A DNA stretch of 64,000 nucleotides from Chitinophagaceae bacterium (GCA_022843585.1 JALHNJ010000004.1:1-64000); one strand, 5' to 3'. Shown: positions 1 to 8,763, counted from the first letter of the stretch. Notes: a model not told the origin generated them from the letters alone. Numbers and translations: made by a program.

Positions 1-354
1 ACATTGGTATTGCTCTGGATAGCATTATGCTTTGTGGCTTATTATCTTCCCAAAGGTGGTATTTATGAATTTTATGCATTAGGGGCAGCTGTTGGGTTTA
101 TAATGGGAGGTATACAATCATTAAGCCGCTCTACGTATTCCAAACTAATGCCCGAAACAAAAGACACCGCATCTTTCTTTAGTTTTTATGATGTGACAGA
201 AAAATTAGCGGCTGTTATAGGTTTATTTAGTTTTGGATATATCACTCAAATAACCGGTTCGCAAAGAGGCTCAGTTGTAGCCTTGGCGGTTTTCTTTGCC
301 ATTGGGTTTTTATTTTTAATTTATACAAACGCTGCAAAAAAGAAAAGCGTATGA
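1..354 (+). CDS. MFS transporter, UMF1/Atg22-like, C-terminal part (truncated by window start)
   Basis: This is the C-terminal end of a polytopic membrane transporter; the reading frame is open to base 1, so the listed TTG start is an artefact of the window edge. Four hydrophobic segments are visible, with the motif GGIQSLSRSTYSKLMP followed by FFSFYDVTEKLAAVIG between them. That stretch is characteristic of the bacterial UMF1 family of the major facilitator superfamily, related to the vacuolar effluxer Atg22. The substrate is unknown. It overlaps the next gene by four bases (ATGA), so the two are probably translationally coupled. Family assignment is fairly secure; function is not. Confidence 0.8.
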   Translation, partial: TLVLLWIALCFVAYYLPKGGIYEFYALGAAVGFIMGGIQSLSRSTYSKLMPETKDTASFFSFYDVTEKLAAVIGLFSFGYITQITGSQRGSVVALAVFFAIGFLFLIYTNAAKKKSV

Positions 355-1211
355 AACTCTATTCCATAAACACAGGATATTTTAAATTAGATGGTGGTGC
401 CATGTTTGGTGTAGTACCAAAGAGCATGTGGAATAAAATAAACCCGGCGGATGAAAACAATTTATGCTCATGGGCTTTGCGTTGCCTGCTGATCGAAGAT
501 GGCAACAGGCTAATTCTTATTGATAATGGTAATGGCGACAAACAGGATGCAAAATTTTTTGGTCATTATTATTTACATGGGGATGATACGCTGGACAAAT
601 CATTAGCCAAATACGGATTTAAACGAGATGATCTTACGGATGTGTTTCTTACGCATTTGCATTTTGATCATTGTGGTGGAAGTATCATTCGTGAAGGAGA
701 AAAATTAGTCCCCGCTTTTAAAAACGCTACGTACTGGAGTAATAAGGAACATTGGGATTGGGCTGTTTATCCCAACGAAAGAGAAAAAGCTTCTTTCCTC
801 AAAGAAAATATTTTACCGATAGAAGAAAGCGGTCAGTTAAAATTTATTGATGTGACTGGAAGTATTGATGACAAACTCGGCAAAACTCCATTTACTGAAA
901 ACATTGATATTCGTTTTGTAAGCGGCCATACCGAAAGTATGATGCTGCCACAAATAAAATATGGCGAGAAAACAGTTGTCTTCATGGCCGATCTTCTACC
1001 ATCAGCAGGGCATATACCTATACCGTATGTAATGGCGTATGATATGTTTCCACTGACAACATTGAACGAAAAGAAATCATTTTTAAAAGAAGCGGTAGAA
1101 GGCGATTATATTCTTTTCTTTGAACATGACCCGGTGCATGAATGTTGCAACCTGCAACAAACGGAGAAAGGAATACGGCCAAAAGATTATTTTAAGTTGG
1201 AAAATATATAG
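351..1211 (+). CDS. MBL-fold metallo-hydrolase
   Basis: A 286-residue cytoplasmic metallo-beta-lactamase-fold hydrolase. The zinc-binding signature HLHFDH lies at residues 102-107, and further likely metal ligands are H193 (SGHTES), D214 (MADLLP) and H259 (FFEHDP), so a complete binuclear site can be read. No signal peptide is present. The overall pattern resembles the lactonase/quinolone-signal-hydrolase branch of the superfamily, but the substrate cannot be deduced from sequence. The ATG overlaps the stop of the upstream transporter gene, suggesting an operon in which the hydrolase may process an imported compound; that last point is inference. Confidence 0.85.
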   Translation: MKLYSINTGYFKLDGGAMFGVVPKSMWNKINPADENNLCSWALRCLLIEDGNRLILIDNGNGDKQDAKFFGHYYLHGDDTLDKSLAKYGFKRDDLTDVFLTHLHFDHCGGSIIREGEKLVPAFKNATYWSNKEHWDWAVYPNEREKASFLKENILPIEESGQLKFIDVTGSIDDKLGKTPFTENIDIRFVSGHTESMMLPQIKYGEKTVVFMADLLPSAGHIPIPYVMAYDMFPLTTLNEKKSFLKEAVEGDYILFFEHDPVHECCNLQQTEKGIRPKDYFKLENI

Positions 1212-1215
1212 AATT

Positions 1216-1297
1216 AAAATCCCCAATTAGATAAACTCCAAACCCCAATTTTGCATATAGCCTGTGTGGAATTTGGAATTTTATTTTTGGATTTTTT
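1216..1297. repeat. Long imperfect palindrome in convergent spacer
   Basis: The spacer between two convergent genes has a left arm rich in CCAA and CCCCAATT and a right arm TGGAATTTGGAATTTT that reads as its imperfect reverse complement. It ends in a T-run and could terminate transcription from the left. The arms are built from a repeated short word, as in three other spacers in this window. Confidence 0.45.
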
Positions 1298-1303
1298 TTA
1301 CCC

Positions 1304-2110
1304 TTACTTTCTCTTGATCAACGACGTCAACGGGTGCCTTAAATTAGCATGGCTCATCATATCTATTTTTACCTTTCCAACTACAATGGGACTCTCCACT
1401 CTAACGGGTATATGATTGGCATCATCGGTTATCCAAACTGTCATATTTTCTCCACCTTCAAATATGGTACCTTTTATTAACAGGGGTTTTATTTTTATAG
1501 CCCTAAACTTTCCATACTTGGTTTTTATTTCTTCTTTCCCCAAATAGCGGATATACAGGTTAAAAACTTCGTTATCCAAAAACATGGAGAACGGAATTTT
1601 ATCTTCGGGCTGAAGTTTTGAAAAATCAATATTGCGGGCATAGTACATAGCACTTACCACATCTTGCACACAGGGCGGAACTTTAAACACTCCATCTGTA
1701 GCCACGGCTGTATTTGCTGTTTTATTAAAAGTGATATTCTGGTATTTTTTATAACCCCCTTCGTTTACATTCCTAACAAATTTTAAAGGCTGCATAGTAG
1801 CCGTATCAATGTAAGACTCATATCTATCCCTCACTTTATATACCCAGTCATAAGAAGAATTGGTTTTGCCATCGCCCACAATATGATAAACCGGCCGGTT
1901 ATTAATGGTTTCTAGTTTACTGGTAAATGTTGCCGTGCCCGCATTTACATAAATACCCGCCACCGCATAATACACCGTAAACGAAACTTCCTCTTCTACT
2001 TTAAATGCAACATTCTTAATACCGCAAAAAGTATTGGCCGGTTCGTTGTGTGTTGGTGAAAAACCAAACAACAGCAATACCAGGGGTACTATTAATTTAA
2101 GTCTCTTCAT
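1304..2110 (-). CDS. DUF3108 domain-containing secreted protein
   Basis: A roughly 268-residue exported protein with a short hydrophobic signal segment (LKLIVPLVLLLFGF) and then a beta-rich body. The spacing of aromatic and charged residues (VSFTVYYAVAGIYVNAGTA, then DRYESYIDTATMQPLKF) matches DUF3108, a family of periplasmic proteins with a lipocalin/LolA-like fold of unknown function. I chose the ATG at 2110 because it begins directly at the basic n-region of the signal; the ORF-track start at 2122 is also possible. With either start it overlaps the end of the upstream flippase-like gene, so the two are probably one transcription unit. Confidence 0.75.
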   Translation of the reverse strand: MKRLKLIVPLVLLLFGFSPTHNEPANTFCGIKNVAFKVEEEVSFTVYYAVAGIYVNAGTATFTSKLETINNRPVYHIVGDGKTNSSYDWVYKVRDRYESYIDTATMQPLKFVRNVNEGGYKKYQNITFNKTANTAVATDGVFKVPPCVQDVVSAMYYARNIDFSKLQPEDKIPFSMFLDNEVFNLYIRYLGKEEIKTKYGKFRAIKIKPLLIKGTIFEGGENMTVWITDDANHIPVRVESPIVVGKVKIDMMSHANLRHPLTSLIKRK

Positions 2111-3095
2111 TTTTGTTAGCAACTATTTTTCTAATACTTAAGATCAACAAACTACCAATTATTGCAGGCAAAATTAAATTGATGAACCATATACCTGCTG
2201 TGGCAAATGTTATTCCCAGTTCATTAGCACTATACAACCCTGTTAATGTCGTTACCACTTTTCCCCGCTGCGCTAATTCTGCAATGGCAATGGTTGGTAT
2301 AATTGCCATTACTAAAAATGAAACGCTGACCGACCAAAAACATTGCGTCCATGATAACTCCACACTAAACAACCGGAACAATAAATAATACTGTACTATA
2401 AAAACAATGAACCGTAATAAGGATAATGACAATAGCTTTACTAACAATGTTGCACCAAAGCCTTCCAACGCCTTTACTAAATACACAAATTTTTTACTGC
2501 CGGGCACCCTATCCACCAGTTTTATCAACCACGACAGCTTAAAATAAAATAGTGTTAAACCTATCAGTACTGCTATCACTCCATACAATATCACTTTCAT
2601 CCACATGGGTGAAATAATATGACCAGCTTCTATGGCCGGTTTCAATACGATCAATCCAATTGCACCCATCAGCAATGTGATGATAAGCTGACTAATACTT
2701 CCAACAATAGTGATGGAAATTGTTTTTAATCGGTTACCATCATCCATGTATAATACTCTTCCTAAATATTCTCCCACTCTATTCGGTGTGCTAACAGAAA
2801 ACGAAACACCTGATAATACAGCCTTCAATGCTTTCAAAAAACTAACCTGCTGAATATCCTTCACCGATATTTTCCATTTAATAGCTTCAAACGACCAGTT
2901 TACAATCATTAACAGAATAACTGCTACAAGGTTCCATGCCAGCGGACTATTGACCGATTGCCTGATTGTATGCCATGCATCTTCCAAATTGGGTTGCCGT
3001 TGTATTTGTGTGTAAATAGACCATGATAACCACACAAACAATAAAGGCCCGAGGAAATAATTGATGAAGATTTTGATATTTTTGCTAATTCTCAT
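2097..3095 (-). CDS. Lysylphosphatidylglycerol synthase TM-like / flippase-like membrane protein
   Basis: A 332-residue integral membrane protein with about eight hydrophobic helices. The segment SFSVSTPNRVGEYLGR after the second helix pair is the kind of conserved motif seen in the UPF0104 / LPG_synthase_TM family, the membrane part of MprF-type proteins. No lysyltransferase domain is attached, so this is a stand-alone membrane domain, common in Bacteroidota. Likely roles lie in lipid or glycolipid translocation, but the substrate is unknown. The gene overlaps the downstream DUF3108 gene and is transcribed divergently from ruvC, with only 49 bases between the two starts. Confidence 0.72.
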   Translation of the reverse strand: MRISKNIKIFINYFLGPLLFVWLSWSIYTQIQRQPNLEDAWHTIRQSVNSPLAWNLVAVILLMIVNWSFEAIKWKISVKDIQQVSFLKALKAVLSGVSFSVSTPNRVGEYLGRVLYMDDGNRLKTISITIVGSISQLIITLLMGAIGLIVLKPAIEAGHIISPMWMKVILYGVIAVLIGLTLFYFKLSWLIKLVDRVPGSKKFVYLVKALEGFGATLLVKLLSLSLLRFIVFIVQYYLLFRLFSVELSWTQCFWSVSVSFLVMAIIPTIAIAELAQRGKVVTTLTGLYSANELGITFATAGIWFINLILPAIIGSLLILSIRKIVANKNEET

Positions 3096-3144
3096 TTACT
3101 AACCTGCTTGTCGTAAGACAGCATTTGTAAAAATACATTCCCAT

Positions 3145-3705
3145 TTGCAAAAGCCTGCTAAAATAATCCTTGGTATCGACCCCGGTACAATCGTAATGGG
3201 CTATGGAATAATTGCTGTAACCGGTCACCAGGCAACTTTAATAGAACTCGGTGTATTAAAACCCGGTAATATAAAAGACACTTACAAAAAATTACAACTC
3301 ATATTTAATACCGTTAGTGGTTTAATTGTAAAATATCAACCCACCGACTTTGCTATTGAAGCACCTTTCTTTGGTAAGAATGTACAAAGTATGCTCAAGT
3401 TAGGAAGAGCGCAGGGTGTTGCCATTGCGGCTGCTATGCGACATGGATTAGAAGTAACCGAGTACTCTCCCAAAAAAGTAAAACAATCCATTACCGGCAA
3501 TGGAAATGCCGATAAAGAACAGGTAATGAAAATGCTGAAAATATTATTATCTTTTAAAGAAAGTCCCAAGCAATATGATGCTACCGATGCATTGGCAGTG
3601 GCTATGTGCCATCACTTTCAAAGTAATTCGATTGTAGCAAAAGCCGGAAAAGGATTATCTGGCTGGGATGATTTCATAAAGAAGAATCCGGGGAGAGTGA
3701 AATAG
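3145..3705 (+). CDS. ruvC: Crossover junction endodeoxyribonuclease RuvC
   Basis: RuvC is the Holliday-junction resolvase that works with the RuvAB branch-migration motor in homologous recombination. The 186-residue product has the RNase H-like core with all acidic catalytic residues: D12 in LGIDPGT, E72 in FAIEAPFFGKN, and D145/D148 in YDATDALAVAMCHH. The start is TTG: no ATG lies upstream in frame after a stop, and the next ATG (3199) would remove the first catalytic Asp. It is monocistronic here, with no ruvA or ruvB nearby. Identity is secure; the exact start is slightly less so. Confidence 0.93.
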   Translation: MQKPAKIILGIDPGTIVMGYGIIAVTGHQATLIELGVLKPGNIKDTYKKLQLIFNTVSGLIVKYQPTDFAIEAPFFGKNVQSMLKLGRAQGVAIAAAMRHGLEVTEYSPKKVKQSITGNGNADKEQVMKMLKILLSFKESPKQYDATDALAVAMCHHFQSNSIVAKAGKGLSGWDDFIKKNPGRVK

Positions 3706-3717
3706 AAAATTATTTTA

Positions 3718-3767
3718 CCAGCTGCATTACTACTATCAGCTTCGTTGCGTCGCACTCTTCATCGTTC
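3718..3767 (+). repeat. Dispersed intergenic repeat, copy A
   Basis: The 50-bp segment downstream of ruvC matches, in inverted orientation, bases 61547-61596. The core (GTTGCGTCGCAC followed by CTTCATCGTTC) is identical at 23 of 24 positions and the 26-bp flank at 18 of 26, with no gap needed. Neither copy lies in a gene. Confidence 0.7.
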
Positions 3768-3818
3768 GGTAATTCTACTTGGCATTTACGAAGTGACGGT
3801 GTTTGATTGGAAATCATT

Positions 3819-3826
3819 TAAATTTG
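3819..3826 (+). promoter_or_regulatory. Candidate -7 element for the M20 peptidase gene
   Basis: TAAATTTG matches the Bacteroidota -7 consensus TAnnTTTG and lies 27 bases before the ATG. A TTTG lies upstream at 3802-3805, but the 13-bp spacing is shorter than usual, so support for the -33 element is weak. Confidence 0.45.
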
Positions 3827-3853
3827 GATGCTTGTCCGAATAAAAACTGATTT

Positions 3854-5386
3854 ATGAAATCACTACTCCATATTCTCATCACCATCATCTGTTCACATTA
3901 TATTCCACAAACCTCTTTCGCCCAAACCATTCAACAAAAAGTAAATCAATACACCAAAGCCAATGAGAAAAAATGGATAGATGAGTATTTGCAGTTTGTT
4001 GCTATTCCCAACGTAACCAGAGATACCGCCAATATATTACGCAATGCAGCCTTCATTAAAAACATGATGGAGCAGCGGGGAATAAAAGCAGAATTGCTGA
4101 CCGGCACCACACCCAATGTAAACCCTGCCGTATTTGGCGAAATAAAAGTACCCGGCGCAACAACTACGTTGGCTTTCTATGCACACTATGATGGACAGCC
4201 AGTGAACGCTGCCAAATGGACCGGCGGCTTAAACCCATTTGAACCCGTTTTTATTGATAAGCCGATTGAACAGGGAGGAAAAATTGTTTCTGCTGCCAAT
4301 GGTATTTCTCCCGAATGGAGATTAACCGGCAGAGGAAGTGCAGATGATAAAGCTGGAGTAATGACGATATTGAATGCCTATGATGCATTAATAAAAACAG
4401 GCGCCGCACCAACACACAATATCAAATTCTTTTTTGAAGCAGAGGAAGAATTAGGTTCGATACACCTCGATGAAATATTTACGAAGCACAAAGAAAAATT
4501 AGCGGCTGATCTATGGGTAATTGCCGATGGCCCACGACATGTATCCGGAAAAAAGATCATCACCTTCGGTGTTAGGGGTGATGTGAATATGGACTTAACT
4601 GTTTATGGAGCCAAACGTCCGCTGCACAGCGGTAACTATGGCAACTGGGCACCCAACCCGGCAAAGCTGTTAGTTGATTTATTAGCCAGCATGAAAGATG
4701 AAAAGGATAATATTTTAGTGAAAGGATATTATGATGATGTAATTCCACTTTCTGCCAGTGAAAAAGAAGCCATCAAAAAAATTCCGAACATCGAAGAAAC
4801 ATTAAAAAAAGAATTAGGCATAGCTGTACCCGATGGCAATGGAAAATCCTTTGTTGAATTATTGCATTTACCTACGCTGAATATAAATGGTATCCGCAGT
4901 GCAGATGTGGGAGAACTGGCGGCGAATATTATTCCTACCAAAGCAGAAGCCACCCTGGATCTGCGATTGGTATTGGGCAATAAAGTAGAGTCGCAAATCA
5001 ATAAAGTAGTGAAGCATATCGAGTCAAAAGGTTTTCATGTAATAGATCATGATCCCACCGAAGAAGAACGATTAAAATACGGGAAGCTGATTAAAGTAAC
5101 CCATGGCGAGGGATACCCGGCACAACGAACTCCTTTTGATATTCCATTGGTACAAAAATTAGTGAAAGCGGTACAGTCAACTGTTGACTATCCTGTTGTA
5201 TTGCTTCCATCAGCTGGTGGCAGTTTGCCCTTGTATCTTTTTGAAAAAACATTGAAGACAAAAGTAATTTCTGTTCCCGTTGTTAATTACGATAATAACC
5301 AACATGCAGAAAATGAAAATATGCTGGTGAAATATTTGTGGGAAGGAATTGAAACGATGGCGATTATTATGATGATGGAAAAATAA
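3854..5386 (+). CDS. M20 family metallopeptidase (secreted dipeptidase-like)
   Basis: A 510-residue peptidase of the M20 family, di-zinc enzymes that trim dipeptides or N-acyl amino acids. An N-terminal signal peptide ends near SFAQ, so the enzyme acts in the periplasm or outside. Metal and catalytic motifs are intact: H111 and D113 in YAHYDGQP, the bridging Asp in GRGSADDKAG (about 164), and the catalytic Glu pair in EAEEELGS (about 197-199). A dimerisation-domain insert fills the middle, and a late His sits in NNQHAENENM. Its stop abuts the convergent HIT gene with no spacer. Substrate specificity cannot be read from sequence. Confidence 0.88.
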   Translation: MKSLLHILITIICSHYIPQTSFAQTIQQKVNQYTKANEKKWIDEYLQFVAIPNVTRDTANILRNAAFIKNMMEQRGIKAELLTGTTPNVNPAVFGEIKVPGATTTLAFYAHYDGQPVNAAKWTGGLNPFEPVFIDKPIEQGGKIVSAANGISPEWRLTGRGSADDKAGVMTILNAYDALIKTGAAPTHNIKFFFEAEEELGSIHLDEIFTKHKEKLAADLWVIADGPRHVSGKKIITFGVRGDVNMDLTVYGAKRPLHSGNYGNWAPNPAKLLVDLLASMKDEKDNILVKGYYDDVIPLSASEKEAIKKIPNIEETLKKELGIAVPDGNGKSFVELLHLPTLNINGIRSADVGELAANIIPTKAEATLDLRLVLGNKVESQINKVVKHIESKGFHVIDHDPTEEERLKYGKLIKVTHGEGYPAQRTPFDIPLVQKLVKAVQSTVDYPVVLLPSAGGSLPLYLFEKTLKTKVISVPVVNYDNNQHAENENMLVKYLWEGIETMAIIMMMEK

Positions 5387-5776
5387 TTAAAGATTCGCCA
5401 ATATCTTCTCCTGTACTTTCTTCAAACTTTCATCCGAGGCTTTTGGTTTAGCCTGCGTAAAGTTTAAATCGTTAGCAGAATTAATGGGAATAAGATGAAT
5501 ATGTGCATGCGGCACTTCTAATCCTACTACACTGATGCCGCAACGATTACAATCAAATGCTTTTTCAATGGCATGAGCAATTGGCTTTGCGAATAGAAGC
5601 ATTTCACTTAAATAATCATCGGGCAAATCAAATAATTTATCGGTCTCCTTTTTTGGCACTACCAGCACATGGCCTTCCCTCAATGGAAAGATATCAAGGA
5701 AGGCAAAGAATTTATTATTCTCTGCAATTCTATAAGAAGGAATTTCTCCTGCAATTATTTTTGAAAAGATTGCCAT
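5387..5776 (-). CDS. HIT family protein (histidine triad nucleotide hydrolase)
   Basis: A 129-residue histidine-triad protein. Such proteins hydrolyse nucleotide phosphoramidates or dinucleotides using the triad HxHxH, seen here as HAHIHLIP at residues 90-97. The N-terminal MAIFSKIIAGEIPSYRI and the GHVLVVPKKE segment are typical. I start it at 5776 rather than the longer ORF start (5833), because family members begin with this MxIFxKIIxGEIP sequence and the extra 19 residues have no counterpart. It lies downstream of greA in the same orientation, but a strong terminator separates them. Confidence 0.9.
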   Translation of the reverse strand: MAIFSKIIAGEIPSYRIAENNKFFAFLDIFPLREGHVLVVPKKETDKLFDLPDDYLSEMLLFAKPIAHAIEKAFDCNRCGISVVGLEVPHAHIHLIPINSANDLNFTQAKPKASDESLKKVQEKILANL

Positions 5777-5871
5777 ACCGCCGAATAGTTTAGATTTGAT
5801 GGAAAGTAAATAATATTTAAAACGTTGAAACAAAATATACTTTAATGATATAAAGCTAAAGTGTTTCCAAT

Positions 5872-5906
5872 AAAAAAGCCTTCATAAATTATGAAGGCTT
5901 TTTTTT
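5872..5906. terminator. Bidirectional intrinsic terminator downstream of greA
   Basis: A long perfect stem AAGCCTTCATAA / TTATGAAGGCTT is flanked by A-run and T-run, so it can terminate on both strands. It ends the greA transcript. Confidence 0.85.
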
Positions 5907-5928
5907 GAACAGAACACTATACTATTTC

Positions 5929-6402
5929 TCATGCGGTAATATCTTCGATCTTAAATTTTAATATACCTGCTGGCGCCTGCACTTCGGCAGTTTCGCCAAC
6001 GGCCTTCCCTAAAATTCCTTTTCCAATGGGAGAAGTAACAGAAATTTTTCCTGCTTTTAAATCTGCTTCCTGCTCGCCTACAATTTTATAGGTTACCTTC
6101 TTTTTTGTAGTAAGGTTGGTTAATGTGACTTTTGTAAGAATAGAAACTTTGCTTGTATCAATGCTATCTTCATCAATTACCCGGATATTAGCCATCGAAC
6201 CTTCAAAGGCTGCAATTTTTGCTTCCAATAAACCTTGTGCTTCTTTGGCAGCATCGTATTCTGCATTTTCTTTCAGGTCACCTTTTTCTCTTGCTTCTGC
6301 AATAGCACGGCTGGCAGCAGGACGATCTACACCTTTTAATTTTTGTAGCTCAGCCTTCATTAGTTCCAGCGTATCCTTTGTTACATATTGAATGTCACTC
6401 AT
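5929..6402 (-). CDS. greA: Transcription elongation factor GreA
   Basis: GreA binds the RNA polymerase secondary channel and stimulates cleavage of backtracked RNA. The 157-residue product has the N-terminal coiled coil with the acidic tip motif (RAIAEAREKGDLKENAEYDAAKEAQG) and the C-terminal FKBP-like domain (VTSPIGKGILGKAVGE). The ORF-track start at 6435 is not used: the ATG at 6402 gives the family N-terminus (MSDIQYVTK) and is preceded at 5-bp spacing by a near-perfect Shine-Dalgarno sequence, which is unusual in this phylum. Identity is certain. Confidence 0.96.
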   Translation of the reverse strand: MSDIQYVTKDTLELMKAELQKLKGVDRPAASRAIAEAREKGDLKENAEYDAAKEAQGLLEAKIAAFEGSMANIRVIDEDSIDTSKVSILTKVTLTNLTTKKKVTYKIVGEQEADLKAGKISVTSPIGKGILGKAVGETAEVQAPAGILKFKIEDITA

Positions 6403-6414
6403 GTTCACCTCCTT
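6403..6414 (-). promoter_or_regulatory. Near-perfect Shine-Dalgarno sequence of greA
   Basis: On the coding strand AAAGGAGGTGA precedes the greA ATG, matching the 16S rRNA anti-SD complement at 10 of 11 positions. The other starts I inspected in this window lack such a sequence. It fixes the greA start at 6402. Confidence 0.8.
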
Positions 6415-6420
6415 TGTATA

Positions 6421-6460
6421 AATAAAAAATAACAACGCCCCAGTGTTTGCTGAAGCGTTG
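6421..6460 (-). terminator. Probable terminator between lipoprotein gene and greA
   Basis: On the minus strand CAACGCTTCAG and CTGGGGCGTTG form an imperfect stem followed by a T-rich tract (TTATTTTTTATT). It lies downstream of the 6530-6979 gene and just upstream of greA. Confidence 0.6.
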
Positions 6461-6529
6461 CATTATTGTGTTGTAAAGATAGAAAACTATTTGAAAACAA
6501 AGCAATTTGTAAGGAATATTTTAAATGCC

Positions 6530-6979
6530 TTAACGTCTCTCAAATTCATACACCCGGTCGTTACTTAGGGAGTATTGTTCTGCCCTTATACTCTGCCAGC
6601 TGTTTCGAAAACTAAAGTCATCAAATTCCCATTCCAGCCGGGTATTCTGCTGAAAGTTTACAAGGTCTATTCGCAGGTATTTCATAGAACGGTTTTCCCA
6701 TTGTCCCGTATTATTATCAAAATAACGGTTGTTATAGCGGTCGGATCTCCAAAAGCCATTTAATGTATCTGTGCTACTTATATAAGAGGCATTACCATTT
6801 TCCATAAATGTAAAAATTCCACTTTCGTAACCGGTTTGAAAATAATCTCTACCTAAAAATTGCTTCCGCCAGGAGCTTTCTAATTGCCAGCTACCAATAA
6901 GACGGTCTTCGAGAGATTTTGAACAGGATGAAAAAAACAAGGTGAGTGTCATTGATGACAGGAGTATAAGTTTTTTCAT
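6530..6979 (-). CDS. Small lipocalin-like lipoprotein
   Basis: A 149-residue exported lipoprotein of unknown function. The signal sequence ends in a lipobox (LFFSSC, Cys at about residue 19). The mature part begins SKSLEDRLIGSWQLESSW, a start typical of lipocalin-like domains (a GxW motif), followed by short beta-strand-like segments with many aromatic residues. It probably sits on the inner or outer membrane facing the periplasm. It is flanked by hairpins on both sides and appears monocistronic. No partner or ligand can be suggested from the neighbours. Confidence 0.65.
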   Translation of the reverse strand: MKKLILLSSMTLTLFFSSCSKSLEDRLIGSWQLESSWRKQFLGRDYFQTGYESGIFTFMENGNASYISSTDTLNGFWRSDRYNNRYFDNNTGQWENRSMKYLRIDLVNFQQNTRLEWEFDDFSFRNSWQSIRAEQYSLSNDRVYEFERR

Positions 6980-7016
6980 GTGTTAATTTTAGTTTGAAGA
7001 ATTTGCCGAAATAATA

Positions 7017-7036
7017 ATGCCACAAGAATGTGGCAT
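7017..7036 (-). terminator. Hairpin downstream of the dehydrogenase gene
   Basis: A perfect 8-bp stem ATGCCACA / TGTGGCAT with a 4-nt loop; the minus strand continues with TTATTATTT. It lies about 35 bases after the stop of the hydroxyacid dehydrogenase gene. Confidence 0.6.
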
Positions 7037-7068
7037 ACTGTTTTTAACAAAAAATTACTTTCAATAAA

Positions 7069-7992
7069 TCAATCCTTAATTTTTTGTAAGAGTACTTCTG
7101 CCATTTTATAAAAAGCTTCATGACTGTATCCTGCAATATGAGGTGTGATAATTACATTGGGTTGTTCAAGCAGCCAGTCCAATCTTTCTTTTTCGGCAGG
7201 GCTATATGTATCCAGTTTTTCATTTTCCAATACATCAAGCCCTGCACCTGCAATTTGCTTTTGCCGGAGACCTGCTATTAATTGTTCGAGGCTTACAATT
7301 TTTCCTCTTGATGAATTGAGCAAGTATGGAATTCGATGCAATGATTTAAAAAATGATTCATCGGCCATGTAAAAAGTTTCGTCTGTAAGCGGCACATGAA
7401 AACTTATTACATCCGCATATTTTCCAATCTGCTCCAGGTTGGCTTCTCTTACATAATCATTACTGAAATCAGATTTATATTTATCATAAGCCAATACAGT
7501 TACATTAAATGGTGCCAGCAATTTTGCAAAACTGCTTCCGGTATTTCCATAACCTATTATCCCTACTGTTTTTCCAAAAAGCTCTGTTCCCCTGTTTTCA
7601 TCTCTCCTCCATAGGCCTTGTTTTATCTCTTCATGTGACGTAGCAATTTTATTCATCAGGTTTAATAATAAACCCAATGTATGTTCGGCTACTGCATTCC
7701 TGTTTCCTTCGGGGCTACTCACACATTTTATACCTTTTCGTTCTGCATAGGGCAAATCAATCAACTCCATACCACTTCCCAGGCGGCCAATCCATTTTAG
7801 ATCAACCGCTTTATCCAATAATGGCTTATCCACTTTTATTCTTGTTGTTACCACCAACCCCTCTACATTTTCTAAGCTATTCATCAACTCATCGTAAGTA
7901 ATCTCAGGCTTATACAATACTTCATAGCCTTGTTGCTGTAATCTGTCAAATAAATATGCATGGGAATTACCGGTAATGATAACTTTCTTCAT
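7069..7992 (-). CDS. D-isomer-specific 2-hydroxyacid dehydrogenase (phosphoglycerate dehydrogenase-like)
   Basis: A 307-residue NAD-dependent 2-hydroxyacid dehydrogenase. The Rossmann signature [13 protein letters not shown] lies near residue 145. The catalytic set of the family is visible: Arg in [10 protein letters not shown], Glu in the LDVLENEK segment and His in [11 protein letters not shown]. The protein lacks the C-terminal ACT or regulatory domain of classical SerA, so it is the short form. Many Bacteroidota carry a similar protein annotated as phosphoglycerate dehydrogenase, but serine biosynthesis genes are not next to it, so the substrate is uncertain. It lies 13 bases downstream of rsmA in the same direction. 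Confidence 0.85.
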   Translation of the reverse strand: MKKVIITGNSHAYLFDRLQQQGYEVLYKPEITYDELMNSLENVEGLVVTTRIKVDKPLLDKAVDLKWIGRLGSGMELIDLPYAERKGIKCVSSPEGNRNAVAEHTLGLLLNLMNKIATSHEEIKQGLWRRDENRGTELFGKTVGIIGYGNTGSSFAKLLAPFNVTVLAYDKYKSDFSNDYVREANLEQIGKYADVISFHVPLTDETFYMADESFFKSLHRIPYLLNSSRGKIVSLEQLIAGLRQKQIAGAGLDVLENEKLDTYSPAEKERLDWLLEQPNVIITPHIAGYSHEAFYKMAEVLLQKIKD

Positions 7993-8005
7993 TGCTTGAT
8001 TATAC

Positions 8006-8758
8006 TTATTTCATTCTAAAACTAAGAGCTGCAAACTGCTGCACACTTAATTGCTCGGCTCTTTTATTAAACAACTCATCTTCTAATTCCGCTGCATCAA
8101 ATAAACTTTTAACAGCATTTCTTAATTGCTTTCTTCGCTGGTTAAATGCCATTTTTACTAATATGAAAAATTCTTTCTCACTTTTCATGGCTGGTGTATT
8201 GGCATTGGGCAGCAATCTTATTACACCACTTTCTACTTTGGGTGGCGGTTGAAAACTCCCCTTTCCCACATCAAACAAATACTCTACCGTAAAAAAGGCT
8301 TGTATCAATACACTTAAAACACCGTAGGTTTTATTTCCTTCTTTAGCAGCAGCCCGCTGTGCCACTTCTTTTTGAAACATGCCAATCATACATTCTACAT
8401 CCTGTCGCCAATCGAGCATCCTGAACAAAATTTGTGAAGAAATGTTGTAGGGAAAATTGCCAACTACCGTAAATTTTCCCTCAAATGGTTTTTCAATATC
8501 TAAAAAACTCTGGTGAATTATTTTTTCTTTTAACTGCGGGTAGGTGGCTAGCAAGTATTCAACTTTTTCATTATCCAACTCTACTGCTTTAAAATCTATA
8601 TTTTCGATTTGCGAGAGGTATTTTGTTATAGCACCTCCCCCCGGACCTACTTCCAATAATTGCTGAAAAGGATGTGCTTGTACTGCCGCTATTATTTTGC
8701 GGCAAATATTTTCATCTTTTAGAAAATGCTGGCCCAGTGATTTCTTCAATGTGTACAT
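8006..8758 (-). CDS. rsmA: 16S rRNA (adenine1518/1519-N6)-dimethyltransferase RsmA (KsgA)
   Basis: RsmA dimethylates two adjacent adenines in helix 45 of 16S rRNA late in 30S assembly; its loss gives kasugamycin resistance in model bacteria. The 250-residue product starts with the family N-terminus ([15 protein letters not shown]), carries the SAM-binding motif [10 protein letters not shown] and the catalytic motif [10 protein letters not shown], and ends in the small helical domain ([15 protein letters not shown]). The ORF-track start at 8872 adds 38 residues without homology; ATG 8758 is preferred, and a TACATTTG promoter element just upstream fits it. It is followed closely by the dehydrogenase gene. 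Confidence 0.95.
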   Translation of the reverse strand: MYTLKKSLGQHFLKDENICRKIIAAVQAHPFQQLLEVGPGGGAITKYLSQIENIDFKAVELDNEKVEYLLATYPQLKEKIIHQSFLDIEKPFEGKFTVVGNFPYNISSQILFRMLDWRQDVECMIGMFQKEVAQRAAAKEGNKTYGVLSVLIQAFFTVEYLFDVGKGSFQPPPKVESGVIRLLPNANTPAMKSEKEFFILVKMAFNQRRKQLRNAVKSLFDAAELEDELFNKRAEQLSVQQFAALSFRMK

Positions 8759-8763
8759 TACCG

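Noticed and set aside
5536-5793. Plus-strand ORF 5557-5793 over the HIT gene, and similar opposite-strand ORFs throughout the track
   Set aside because: Antisense shadows of genes with clear family motifs.
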